From contig DVNV01000070.1 of assembly GCA_018714125.1 (NCBI GenBank), positions 1-64,000 of the forward strand: a stretch of DNA of 64,000 bases. The letters run 5' to 3'. This DNA comes from Candidatus Galloscillospira excrementipullorum (GTDB lineage Bacteria > Bacillota > Clostridia > Oscillospirales > Feifaniaceae). This document shows, piece by piece, positions 8,886-18,453 of the stretch (position 1 is its first letter; every line of letters begins with the position of its first letter). A program made the translations under genes and the position numbers. Under the pieces are notes generated by a model. That model had not been told where the DNA came from. It was given only the letters and a program-made list of their open reading frames with translations, and did no database searches.

Positions 8886-10298
8886 ATGGCGCCTGAAAAA
8901 AATCAATGCTGCACGCTGTCCATCACCGGCCTGTCGCACGACGGGGCCGGCGTGGGCCGCACCGAGCAGGGCTACGTTCTTTTCGTGCCGCACACGGCGC
9001 CGGGCGACCTGTGCGAGGTGCGGGTGGTCAAGGCGCTCAAGCACTACGGCTACGGCCGTCTGGAACGGCTGCTCTCCCCCTCCCCCGACCGGTGCGAGCC
9101 TGCTTGTCCCGTCTTCGGGCGCTGCGGCGGCTGCGTTTATCAGCACATCACCTACGAAGCCGAGTGCCGCACAAAGCAGCAGCAGGTGGAGATGGCGCTG
9201 CAAAAAGAGCTCTCCGGCCCGCAGCCGGTGGCGCCCATTGTCCCCTCCCCCGCCGTGCTGCGTTACCGCAACAAGGTGCAGCTTCCGGTGGGCCTGCAGG
9301 ACGGACATGCCGTAACCGGATTTTTCCGCAGCCGCAGCCATCAGGTCATCCCCTGTGAAGACTGCCTGCTGCAGCCCCGCGAGGCCTTTGTGGCCGCACG
9401 CCTGCTGTGCAGCCACATCGACGCCTTCGGCATCCCGGTCTACGACGAGCGCACCCACCGAGGCCTGGTACGCACGCTCTTTGTTCGCGTGGGCGCCGTC
9501 ACGGGGCAGGTCATGGTGGTTGTGGTCATCAACGGCCAGCTCCTGCCGCATGCGCAGGAGCTGGTCTCCTCCCTGCGGGAACATCTGCCCGGGCTGGCCA
9601 GTATGCAGCTCTGCCACAACACCCGCCAGACCAATGTCATCCTGGGGGATTCCTATACGACGCTGTGGGGCGCCCCCACCATTGAAGACAGCATCCTGGG
9701 CGTCCCTTTTTCCATCTCGGCCGCCTCCTTTTACCAGGTCAACCATGCCCAGTGTGAGGCGCTCTACCGCACGGCCGCGCAGCTTGCGGAGCTTGACGGC
9801 ACGCAAAAGCTGCTTGACCTGTACTGCGGCATCGGCTCCATCGGCCTGTCCATGGCGCACCTGTGCAGTGAGCTGGTGGGCGTTGAAGTCGTGCCGCAGG
9901 CCGTGGCCGACGCCGACGCCTGCGCCCGCGCCGCCGGCATTGACAACGCCCGCTTCCTGTGCGCCGACGCCGCGCAGGCCGCCGCAGCCCTTGCGGCCGA
10001 GGGCTTTCGCCCCGACGTGGTCATTGTCGACCCACCGCGCAAGGGCTGTGAGCCCTCCCTGCTGCAGACCATTGCCGACATGGCGCCTTTCCGCGTTGTC
10101 TATGTCAGTTGCAACCCCGCCACCTTGGCGCGCGATTTGCGCATCCTGCGCACCCTGGGCTATGAACTCGTGCAGGCCCGCCCCTTTGACTTCTTCCCCA
10201 GAACCGCTCATGTGGAGACGGTTGCCGGCCTGGTCCGAAAAGCCCCTGATGATTTTTCCCGCGCAAACCGGGAGCCTGCCGGCAGCGCCGGCTTGTAA
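8886..10298 (+). CDS. rlmD: TRAM-domain class I SAM-dependent RNA methyltransferase (RlmD/RumA family, 23S rRNA uridine-C5)
   Basis: 470 aa; CPVFGRCGGCVYQHI Fe-S motif, LLDLYCGIGSIGL, DPPRKGCEPSLL, YVSCNPATLARDL. Confidence 0.85.
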   Translation: MAPEKNQCCTLSITGLSHDGAGVGRTEQGYVLFVPHTAPGDLCEVRVVKALKHYGYGRLERLLSPSPDRCEPACPVFGRCGGCVYQHITYEAECRTKQQQVEMALQKELSGPQPVAPIVPSPAVLRYRNKVQLPVGLQDGHAVTGFFRSRSHQVIPCEDCLLQPREAFVAARLLCSHIDAFGIPVYDERTHRGLVRTLFVRVGAVTGQVMVVVVINGQLLPHAQELVSSLREHLPGLASMQLCHNTRQTNVILGDSYTTLWGAPTIEDSILGVPFSISAASFYQVNHAQCEALYRTAAQLAELDGTQKLLDLYCGIGSIGLSMAHLCSELVGVEVVPQAVADADACARAAGIDNARFLCADAAQAAAALAAEGFRPDVVIVDPPRKGCEPSLLQTIADMAPFRVVYVSCNPATLARDLRILRTLGYELVQARPFDFFPRTAHVETVAGLVRKAPDDFSRANREPAGSAGL

Positions 10299-10420
10299 TG
10301 CGCCCTTTAAGGCCGGCCGGAACGGCACAGCAACGGTCGCCCTCCCCCATCCGACAAAGGGGTCTCCAAATTGGAAAGCCCCGCAGAAAAAAGATGCCGG
10401 CCCACACGGCAAAAACCAAA

Positions 10421-10460
10421 GGGGCGGCAGGGAGCTTTGGCTTCCCTGCCGCCCCTTTTT
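10421..10460 (+). terminator. Intrinsic terminator
   Basis: GGGGCGGCAGGGA ... TCCCTGCCGCCCCTTTTTC. Confidence 0.7.
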
Positions 10461-10721
10461 CTTAATTTTTTACCTTGTTTTCCGAGCCGTTATCAGGGAA
10501 ATGCGGCCGCCCATCCGGCGCCCCTCCACCCTGTGCGCCACTTCTTTCGGGAAGGCCTCTATTCTTCCCGGCACCTGCTCTTTTTGCGAGAGGCCCGCAC
10601 CGCTTCAAAGCTGCGGCCTCCGGCAGCAGCGTCCGGGCCTTTCCCGCCCCTCCCGTGCCTCTTGCCAAAAGCTCCCTTAAAAAGCTTTGGGGCGGTTTCT
10701 TTGCCTCTTAAACACCCTTCG

Positions 10722-11426
10722 TTACGACAGGATTTTCCCATTGACGGATATGGTCACAACCTGCACAGGAATCTGCCTGCCGCTTGCCTGCAGCGCCCTT
10801 GTCACAGCCTTTTCCATCCCGCCGCAGCAGGGCACCTCCATGCGCACCACCGTGACACTGCGGATGTCGTTTTCCCTGAAGATGGCGGTCAGCTTTTCTG
10901 CGTAATCGACGTCGTCGAGCTTGGGACAGCCGATGAGCGTCACACGCCCTTGGATGAATTTTTCATGAAAATTTCCAAAGGCATAGGCCGTGCAGTCGGC
11001 GGCCACCAGAAGGTTTGCGCCGTCAAAATAGGGGGCATTGCCCGCAACCAGCCTGATTTGCACCGGCCACTGCGAAAGGCGGCTCTCGGCCTCCCTCCCT
11101 CCGGCGCAGTCGCAGCAAGCGCACTGCTCCCGGCGGATGGCCCTCCCCTGCGTGCCGGGACACCCGCAGGGAAGCGCATCGGGCTCTGCCTTCTTTTTTG
11201 CCGCGAGCACTGCCGCCCGGTCATAGGCGGGCGCCTCGCGCACCTCAAAGGAAATGGCTCCCGTCGGGCACGCCGGCAGGCAGTCACCCAGCCCGTCACA
11301 GTAGTCCTCTCTCACGAGTCTGGCCTTGCCCCCTGTCATGGCAATGGCGCCCTCATGGCAGGCGGCGGCACACGCACCACACCCGTTACACTTTTCCTTG
11401 TCAATTTTAATCATTTTTCTTTTCAC
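10722..11426 (-). CDS. 4Fe-4S dicluster ferredoxin-type protein
   Basis: CNGCGACAAACHEGA and CDGLGDCLPACPTGA cluster motifs. Confidence 0.8.
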   Translation of the reverse strand: MKRKMIKIDKEKCNGCGACAAACHEGAIAMTGGKARLVREDYCDGLGDCLPACPTGAISFEVREAPAYDRAAVLAAKKKAEPDALPCGCPGTQGRAIRREQCACCDCAGGREAESRLSQWPVQIRLVAGNAPYFDGANLLVAADCTAYAFGNFHEKFIQGRVTLIGCPKLDDVDYAEKLTAIFRENDIRSVTVVRMEVPCCGGMEKAVTRALQASGRQIPVQVVTISVNGKILS

Positions 11427-11474
11427 TTTTCTATCCCCTTTCCTTCCCGCGTCGGCTGCTTTCCCTGCTTTTAG

Positions 11475-11502
11475 TTGACTTTTTTCTTTATTGTACTATA
11501 AT
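11475..11502 (+). promoter_or_regulatory. Candidate sigma-A promoter upstream of the cas operon
   Basis: TTGACT-N16-TATAAT. Confidence 0.55.
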
Positions 11503-11816
11503 ACTGGCAGAAAAACCGTTGTTTTTACAACAAAAAGAGTCGAAATGGTCAAAATCCCGCCCTTTTTAGGGAAGGCCTCGGTGCCCGTGGAGACGTGAGA
11601 TGTCTTGAAATCAGGCGGCAGGGACGGCGGCGGTAAAATCTCGGGCTTTGGGCTTGCCTGTCCCGGTGCCTATGGAAAGAGCAAGAGGGGGCAGTTCTTC
11701 CCTCTTGCTGTCCTAACAAAGTGCCGCAGCCGCAGATTATTTTTCACATTTCTTCTAAAGAGAGATAAAAGTTTGGAGAGCATCTTGCGTAAAAACTCTC
11801 GCTGGCCGAGCCACAG

Positions 11817-11844
11817 GTAGATGTGGAAGTGTAGATGTGGAAGT
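11817..11844 (+). repeat. Perfect 14-bp tandem direct repeat upstream of cas3
   Basis: GTAGATGTGGAAGT x2. Confidence 0.9.
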
Positions 11845-11953
11845 ATATATTTTTCAATCCCCGGCCAAGCCATAATTGGCTTGCTCGGCACTTCTGCCTT
11901 ATCGCACTGGACATCCATTGCATTTACACGTCTCAAATATGGGAGGGAACAGC

Positions 11954-14344
11954 ATGCTTTATCCAGCGCACTTCCGTCAAGCTCTAGATGGCTCCACCAT
12001 GGAAATCCAGACTCTGTCGGAACACAGCCGGAATACGGCCGAGCTTTCCTCGGAACGGCTACACTCTGTCCGTCTCACCAAAGCAGGGTATCTGGCGGGT
12101 CTCATCCACGATTTGGGAAAGGGGCAAGAGGCTTTTCGGTTGTATATGGAAACCATCATGGCCGGCCATCCGGCGCAGCGTGGCTCTGTCATTCACACCT
12201 ATGCCGCAGCTCGTTTTTTACTGGAACACTTCCACACCGCTGACGACCCGTACCGGGATATGACTGCGGAGCTGCTGGCCTTTGCCGCCGGCGCCCACCA
12301 CGGATTGTTCGACTGTGTGGATGAAAAACACCATCTTGGCTTTTCCCGCCGTCTTCAGTGGGATGATGACTCCTACCAAGAAGCCACTGCGGCCTTTCTG
12401 GAACAGTGTGCCGGGATGGATGAGTTGGAGGCGCTGTTCGACCAGGCGGAACAAGAACTGATACCCGTCTTTGATCGGATCAACACACGCGACAGCAACG
12501 AGGAAATCTTCTTTCATCTGGGTCTTCTGGCCCGCCTGCTGCTCTCTGCTGTTATCGAGGGGGACCGCTATGATACCGCACGGTATGCACGCCGCACCAT
12601 ACCTCCAGCCTTCCCAACCCATCAGGAGGAGTTCTGGCTCCAGTTGATGGCCCGCGTGGAGAAAAAACTGGACAAGCTCCCCCACGACACCCCCATTCAG
12701 CGGGCCCGGCGTGAGATCTCCCGCAGGTGCCGGGAGGCGACGAACCAGCCAGGAGGTATTTATCGCTTGAATGTCCCAACTGGCGGTGGCAAAACCCTCG
12801 CTTCTCTCCGATTCGCTCTGGCCCACGCCGCAGCCAACAAAAAATCCCGGGTGATTTTTACTTCGCCTCTGCTGAGCATCCTTGACCAGAACGCCCAGGT
12901 CCTGCGGGACTATATCGGGGACGATAGTCTTATTTTGGAACATCACTCCAACGTGGTCCGGCAGAGTCCAGAGGCAGGTCCGGACGAGTTGGATCCCAGG
13001 GAACTGTTGGCCGAAAACTGGAATGCTCCCATTATTATCACCACCCTTGTTCAACTGCTGAATACCCTCTTCGACGGCCGGACAACCTGCATTCGCCGTT
13101 TCCAGGCTCTGTGCAACTGCGTTCTGGTCATTGACGAGGTTCAGACGGTGCCGCCCCGGATGCTGACGCTGTTCAATCTGGCCATAAATTTTCTCGCCGA
13201 CTTCTGCGGCGCAACGGTTGTGCTCTGTTCCGCCACTCAGCCTTGTCTGGAAGAGGCAGACCACCCCATGGAGGGGAATTTGAAAAGCCTGGTGCCCTAT
13301 GACCCGGAGCTCTGGGCCCCTTTCCGGCGGACCCGGATCGTGGATGCCGGGGCACGGCGGCTGGAAGAGATCCCCGATTTTGTCCAGGATGTGCTGGAGC
13401 AAGCCGCCAGCCTGCTGGTGGTGTGCAACACAAAAAAGCAGGCTCAGTTCCTGTATGAACGGATGACGCTAGAACATGTGGTTTGCTTCCATCTCTCTGC
13501 TGCCATGTGTCAGGCACACCGAAAAGCGGTGCTTTCCCAGATAGCAACCGCCCTGGAAGAGAATCATCGGGGCGGTTCCAAGGTTCTGTGTATTTCTACC
13601 CAGGTCATCGAGGCTGGCGTGGACATCTCCTTTGGAGCAGTCATCCGCTTGACTGCCGGTATGGACAATGCGGTACAGACTGCCGGGCGCTGCAATCGAA
13701 ACGGGGAGTCCGACAAACCGGCACCGGCCTATTTGATCACCTGCAGCGATGAGAACCTGCGTGTACTTCCAGAAATCCAAAACGCCAAGACCGCCACATT
13801 GCAACTTCTCTCTGCCTTCCAGCGCAACCCTGCACAATTTGACGGCGATCTGGCCTCAGACGCTTCCATCGCCTGCTATTACAGAAACCTGTATCACGGT
13901 ATGAGAGATGGGGCGCAGGACTATCCCCTGAAAAATCGTCGAACCCTCTTTGACCTGCTCTCTGTCAACGACGCCTATGCCGCCGGCTGGCCTGGCATGG
14001 AAGAGTTTGGGCTCCGCCAAGCTTTCCAAGAGGCGGGGCGTGCATTCCGGGTCTTTGACCAGGAGACGACCGATGTGCTGGTCCCCTATGAGAATGGCGC
14101 TGCGATCATCGAGGCGCTGGGCTCATCTGCCGTTCAAAAGGACTGGAAACGGCAACAGAAGCTGCTGGAACAGGCAAAACCCTATACTGTCTCCCTCTAC
14201 CAATATCAGAAAAAGCTGCTGGAAAAGCAGCATGGCCTGATAGCGTATCTGGATGGCAGTGTTTTGGTGCTGTCCCCTGAATTTTATCATAGAGAAACCG
14301 GCTTGACCCTGGAGTCAGGCAATCTGGAACTGTTGGAGGTGTAA
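11954..14344 (+). CDS. cas3: CRISPR-associated helicase/nuclease Cas3 (HD + DExD/H), type I-C
   Basis: GLIHDLGKGQEAF and AAGAHHG (HD), NVPTGGGKTLASLRFAL (Walker A), VIDEVQTV (DExx box); start MLYPAHFRQ after GGGAGG. Confidence 0.93.
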   Translation: MLYPAHFRQALDGSTMEIQTLSEHSRNTAELSSERLHSVRLTKAGYLAGLIHDLGKGQEAFRLYMETIMAGHPAQRGSVIHTYAAARFLLEHFHTADDPYRDMTAELLAFAAGAHHGLFDCVDEKHHLGFSRRLQWDDDSYQEATAAFLEQCAGMDELEALFDQAEQELIPVFDRINTRDSNEEIFFHLGLLARLLLSAVIEGDRYDTARYARRTIPPAFPTHQEEFWLQLMARVEKKLDKLPHDTPIQRARREISRRCREATNQPGGIYRLNVPTGGGKTLASLRFALAHAAANKKSRVIFTSPLLSILDQNAQVLRDYIGDDSLILEHHSNVVRQSPEAGPDELDPRELLAENWNAPIIITTLVQLLNTLFDGRTTCIRRFQALCNCVLVIDEVQTVPPRMLTLFNLAINFLADFCGATVVLCSATQPCLEEADHPMEGNLKSLVPYDPELWAPFRRTRIVDAGARRLEEIPDFVQDVLEQAASLLVVCNTKKQAQFLYERMTLEHVVCFHLSAAMCQAHRKAVLSQIATALEENHRGGSKVLCISTQVIEAGVDISFGAVIRLTAGMDNAVQTAGRCNRNGESDKPAPAYLITCSDENLRVLPEIQNAKTATLQLLSAFQRNPAQFDGDLASDASIACYYRNLYHGMRDGAQDYPLKNRRTLFDLLSVNDAYAAGWPGMEEFGLRQAFQEAGRAFRVFDQETTDVLVPYENGAAIIEALGSSAVQKDWKRQQKLLEQAKPYTVSLYQYQKKLLEKQHGLIAYLDGSVLVLSPEFYHRETGLTLESGNLELLEV

Positions 14345-14347
14345 TGT

Positions 14348-15082
14348 ATGTCAAACCCCATCCATCGCAACCTGGTGGAATTCCAGGTCACCGGAGACTA
14401 TGCTCTGTTCAGCGACCCCATCACCCGCGTGGGGGGTGAAAAATGTACTTATCAGGTACCCACTTATGAGGCGCTGAAGGGCATCTTATCTTCTGTATAC
14501 TGGAAGCCCACCATTGTCTGGTACATTGATGCAGTCCGGGTCATGGAGCCCATTCAAACAGAGGTCAAAGGCATTCGGCCCATCAAATATCATGGCGGCA
14601 ACGAGTTGGCCTACTATACCTACCTCAAGCACGCCCGCTACCAAGTGCGGGCTCACTTTGAGTGGAATGACAATCGGCCGGAGCTGGCAGGTGACCGCAA
14701 CGAGAACAAGCATCACTGCATTGCCCGGCGTATGATTGAAAAGGGCGGCCGGCGGGATATCTTTCTGGGTACTAGAGAGTGCCAGGGCTATGTGGAGCCC
14801 TGTGCCTTCGGGGAGGGCCCCGGGGCCTACGACGCCATCCCGGAACTGAGTTTCGGCCTCATGTACCACGGCCTCACCTATCCGGACGAGGCCTACTCCC
14901 CAGAAACCAAAGGCCTGATAACTGCTCATTTTTGGTACCCTGTGATGAAAGCGGGCGTTGTCACCTTTCCACGGCCAGAGGAATGTCCGCTCCACAAGCC
15001 CCTGCGCAAGATGGAGATGAAGGTTTTTGACCGATCTCTGGACAACTTTACCGGCCTTGCGGAGTTCGGGGAGGTGATGTGA
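14348..15082 (+). CDS. cas5c: Cas5, type I-C (Cas5d/Cas5c)
   Basis: FQVTGDYALFSDPITRVGGEKCTYQVPTYEALKGIL...; operon position. Confidence 0.92.
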   Translation: MSNPIHRNLVEFQVTGDYALFSDPITRVGGEKCTYQVPTYEALKGILSSVYWKPTIVWYIDAVRVMEPIQTEVKGIRPIKYHGGNELAYYTYLKHARYQVRAHFEWNDNRPELAGDRNENKHHCIARRMIEKGGRRDIFLGTRECQGYVEPCAFGEGPGAYDAIPELSFGLMYHGLTYPDEAYSPETKGLITAHFWYPVMKAGVVTFPRPEECPLHKPLRKMEMKVFDRSLDNFTGLAEFGEVM

Positions 15083-16896
15083 TGGGACTGCTGCAAAAAG
15101 CGGTGGAAACCTACCAGGCCCACAGCGTTTTCGTTGGGGTAGAGCGCGAGGAACACCAGGTCCTTCTCCCGGTCTCCCACATCCTAGCCCGGGCTGACCT
15201 GGAAATTACCTTGGAACCGGAGGGAACCTTCTCCTCTGCCCGGCTGGTGGACAAGAGCGAGCCCAAAATCCCCATCCCTGCTACAGAGGAGTCCGCCGGG
15301 CGCACCAGTGGGACCTGTGCTCATCCTCTTTGTGATCAACTTTGCTATCTGGCTCCCTACAACGAGGAAAAACACCGCCTTTACATTGAGCAGTTGACCG
15401 CATGGGCGGAATCATCCCACGGCCACCCCATGCTCCGACCCATCCTGACCTACGTCCAGGGCGGTACCATCCTCTCCGACCTGGTGCAGGCCTGCCAGCT
15501 TGAACTGGACGAAAAAGGCATCCCCAAAGACGAAAAACTGATGGTCCGTTGGCGGGTCCACGGTATCGGAGCACCGAAGGACGGATGCTGGCAGCAGCCC
15601 TCCCTCTTTCAGGCATTTCAGGCCTGGTACGCCAGTTTGCAGCCGGAGGATACTGCGCTCTGTATGATTACCGGCCAGTATGCCGTCGCCGCCAAGCAGC
15701 ACCAAAAGGGAATCATCCCCATCAGTGGTAATGCCAAGCTGATTTCCGCCAACGATACCAGCAACTTTACCTTCCGGGGACGGTTTACCGATGACAGCCA
15801 GGCCGCCACCATCAGTTACGAGGCCTCCCAAAAAGCCCACAATGCCCTGCGGTGGATTGCGGCGGAGCAGGGCGCCCGGGCCATCTTCGGCGGACGGACT
15901 TTTTTATGCTGGAACCCCCAGGGGCTCCAGGTCTGCCATGTCACCGCTGGCTTTGGAAACCGGAATCAGGTCAAGACCATTCCCAGCGACTACCGCCGGG
16001 AACTGAAGAACACCCTGGACGGGATGCGCAGCCAGCTGCCCTCGCAGAGCGGGGTCGTGATCGCAGCTTTTGATGCGGCCACCACCGGGCGGCTGTCGGT
16101 GACCTACTACAACGAACTCCAGAACAGCGACTATCTCCAACGGCTCTGTGACTGGGACGAGCACTGCTGCTGGTATTTCGGCTGGGACAAATTTGGAGTA
16201 AATTCTGCCATCCAGTCTCCGCTCCTGCGCCGGATCGTGGACTGCTCCTTCGGGGTGCCGACCTCAGAAAAAGGCCATGTGCAGCTGAAGACGGATGAGC
16301 GGATCATGGGCCAGCAGATGCAGCGCCTAGTGGCCTGCCGGGTGGATCGGGGACACATCCCTCTGGACATTGTGAAGGCCCTGTCCCACCGCGCCTCCAA
16401 CCCCCAGCGATTCAGCAGCCCTGCGGTGCGGGAGGAGATCCTCGCCACCGCCTGTGCCGTGATCCGGAAATACCGCTATGACGTTTACAAGGAGGAATGT
16501 GCCATGGAATTTGATCCAAGCAAAGACGATATCAGCTTTCAGTTTGGCCGCCTGCTGGCCGTGCTGGAGAAGGTGGAACGGGACACCTACGATAACGGTG
16601 AGACCCGGGAGCCCAATGCCATCCGACTGCAGTCCATCTACTGCCAACGTCCGTTGCATACGGCGGGCATGCTTGAAAAGCAATTAGAGCGCGCCTATTT
16701 TCCACGCCTGGCAAAGCCGGCCTTCCGCGCCTACTACAAAAATCTGATAGGCGAGATCATGGAAAAGATCTATGCTAAACCGAAAGAGAGCTGGAATGCC
16801 CCCCTAAAAGAAACCTACCTGATGGGTTACTATCTCCAGCGCAAGGACCTGTATACAAAGAAAGAGAAGTCTGAGGAGAACAAGGAGGAAAACTGA
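15079..16896 (+). CDS. cas8c: Cas8c/Csd1, type I-C large subunit
   Basis: 605 aa, Csd1-like; overlaps the cas5 stop; starts GTG/ATG. Confidence 0.92.
   Translation: MMGLLQKAVETYQAHSVFVGVEREEHQVLLPVSHILARADLEITLEPEGTFSSARLVDKSEPKIPIPATEESAGRTSGTCAHPLCDQLCYLAPYNEEKHRLYIEQLTAWAESSHGHPMLRPILTYVQGGTILSDLVQACQLELDEKGIPKDEKLMVRWRVHGIGAPKDGCWQQPSLFQAFQAWYASLQPEDTALCMITGQYAVAAKQHQKGIIPISGNAKLISANDTSNFTFRGRFTDDSQAATISYEASQKAHNALRWIAAEQGARAIFGGRTFLCWNPQGLQVCHVTAGFGNRNQVKTIPSDYRRELKNTLDGMRSQLPSQSGVVIAAFDAATTGRLSVTYYNELQNSDYLQRLCDWDEHCCWYFGWDKFGVNSAIQSPLLRRIVDCSFGVPTSEKGHVQLKTDERIMGQQMQRLVACRVDRGHIPLDIVKALSHRASNPQRFSSPAVREEILATACAVIRKYRYDVYKEECAMEFDPSKDDISFQFGRLLAVLEKVERDTYDNGETREPNAIRLQSIYCQRPLHTAGMLEKQLERAYFPRLAKPAFRAYYKNLIGEIMEKIYAKPKESWNAPLKETYLMGYYLQRKDLYTKKEKSEENKEEN
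16504..16896 (+). CDS. cas11c: Putative internally initiated small subunit Cas11c (C-terminus of Cas8c)
   Basis: In-frame ATG at 16504 preceded by AAGGAGG (16489-16495) at 8-nt spacing; product MEFDPSKDDISFQFGRLLAVLEKVE... Confidence 0.75.
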   Translation: MEFDPSKDDISFQFGRLLAVLEKVERDTYDNGETREPNAIRLQSIYCQRPLHTAGMLEKQLERAYFPRLAKPAFRAYYKNLIGEIMEKIYAKPKESWNAPLKETYLMGYYLQRKDLYTKKEKSEENKEEN

Positions 16897-16898
16897 TC

Positions 16899-17759
16899 AT
16901 GAACATCCTGCAGCATAAAATCGACTTCGTGGCCCTGGTTAGTGTCACCATGGCCAACAGCAACGGCGACCCGCTCAACGGCAACCGTCCTCGCACCGAC
17001 TACAACGGCTACGGCGAGATCTCCGACGTATGCATCAAACGAAAGATCCGCAACCGGATGCAGGATATGGGCCACAAGATTTTTGTCCAATCTGACAGCA
17101 GATGTGACGACGGGTTTGGCAGCCTCAGCGAACGGGCCTCCGCTGTGATGAATGGGGAAAAGGACCGGGACGCCTATGCCAAAAAAGCCTGTGAGACCTG
17201 GCTGGATGTGCGCACCTTTGGTCAAGTCTTTGCCTTCAAGGATACCAAGGGTGTCTCCGTTGGGGTCCGTGGTCCGGTCTCCATCCACCAGGCGGTGAGC
17301 CTCTCGCCGGTGGAGGTGGAGTCTCTCCAGATCACCAAGAGCGTCAACGGTGAAAAGAAGGACAAAAAGAGCGGTGACGACGCCGGAATGAGCTCCGACC
17401 GGATGGGCATGAAACATATGGTCCGCTTCGGACTGTATGAGCTCAAGGGTTCCATCAACGCCCAGCTTTCAGAGAAAACGGGCTTTTCCGAGGAGGATGC
17501 CCAGGTGGTGAAGGAGTGCCTGCGCACCCTCTTCGTCAACGACGCATCCTCTGCCCGTCCAGATGGATCCATGGAAGTCGTGAAACTCTTTTGGTGGGAA
17601 CACAACTGCAAGGACGGCCAATACTCCTCCGCCAAGGTTCAGCGGTCCGTAAAGGCCGTTCTGAAGCCCGATGTAGACGTCCCTTCCAGCGTGAAAGACT
17701 ATAACATCTCCATTGAACCATTGGAAGGCCTGGACCCCGAAATCCTGGAGGGACTTTGA
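16899..17759 (+). CDS. cas7c: Cas7, type I-C (Csd2)
   Basis: VSVTMANSNGDPLNGNRPRTDYNGYGEISDVCIKRKIRNRMQ, typical Csd2 N-terminus. Confidence 0.93.
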   Translation: MNILQHKIDFVALVSVTMANSNGDPLNGNRPRTDYNGYGEISDVCIKRKIRNRMQDMGHKIFVQSDSRCDDGFGSLSERASAVMNGEKDRDAYAKKACETWLDVRTFGQVFAFKDTKGVSVGVRGPVSIHQAVSLSPVEVESLQITKSVNGEKKDKKSGDDAGMSSDRMGMKHMVRFGLYELKGSINAQLSEKTGFSEEDAQVVKECLRTLFVNDASSARPDGSMEVVKLFWWEHNCKDGQYSSAKVQRSVKAVLKPDVDVPSSVKDYNISIEPLEGLDPEILEGL

Positions 17760-17775
17760 TCAGAAACGCAAGGAG

Positions 17776-18453
17776 ATGGATTTTATGGCTCCCTATTGCG
17801 ATGAGGACCTCCTCCAGCTTTCTGGCTTGCAGCACTTCGCCTTCTGCCGTCGACAGTGGGCCTTGATTTATTTGGAGCAGCAGTGGGCCGAAAATCTATA
17901 CACCGTGGAGGGAAGGCTGCTCCATCACCGTGCCCACGATGAGGCCGCTCGGGAGCGTCGGGGCAGCACCCTGATTCTTAGGGGCCTGCCTATTGTATCC
18001 CACTCCTTGGGGCTCTCTGGCCAGTGCGACGTCGTGGAGTTCCTCCTAGTCCCGAACGGCGTCCCTCTTCATGGCGAGGAGGGGTTGTGGCAGCCTTACC
18101 CCGTAGAGTATAAGCGGGGCAAGCCAAAAAGCCATCAGGCTGACGAACTCCAGTTGTGCGCCCAGGCCATGTGCTTGGAGGAGATGCTCTGCTGTGAGAT
18201 TCCCGAGGGAGCCCTGTTCTATGGAGAACCCCGACGCCGGACCGTGGTGGCATTTACAGAAGAGTTAAGGCAGACTGTCAGAAACTTTACCGAAGAGATG
18301 CACCAATATGCCAAAAGAAACTACACGCCAAAAGCGAAGACTAGCCGATCCTGTAACGCTTGTTCCCTGAAAGAGCGTTGTATCCCCCAACTCACCCGGC
18401 GGGGCAGCGTGTCGGATTACCTGAAGCAGGCGATGGAGGAGACACTGCCATGA
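17776..18453 (+). CDS. cas4: CRISPR-associated exonuclease Cas4
   Basis: LSGLQHFAFCRRQWALIYLEQQWAEN ... CNACSLKERCIP (Cys cluster); RBS AAGGAG; start MDFMAPY. Confidence 0.9.
   Translation: MDFMAPYCDEDLLQLSGLQHFAFCRRQWALIYLEQQWAENLYTVEGRLLHHRAHDEAARERRGSTLILRGLPIVSHSLGLSGQCDVVEFLLVPNGVPLHGEEGLWQPYPVEYKRGKPKSHQADELQLCAQAMCLEEMLCCEIPEGALFYGEPRRRTVVAFTEELRQTVRNFTEEMHQYAKRNYTPKAKTSRSCNACSLKERCIPQLTRRGSVSDYLKQAMEETLP

Noticed and set aside
7387-10412. Minus-strand ORFs of 490 and 518 aa
   Set aside because: Antisense shadows of the transglutaminase and RlmD-like genes, with no recognisable motif.
11605-11820. 71-aa ORF upstream of cas3 as an anti-CRISPR or extra cas gene
   Set aside because: No RBS-supported start, no recognisable motif, and it spans hairpins; more likely non-coding leader.
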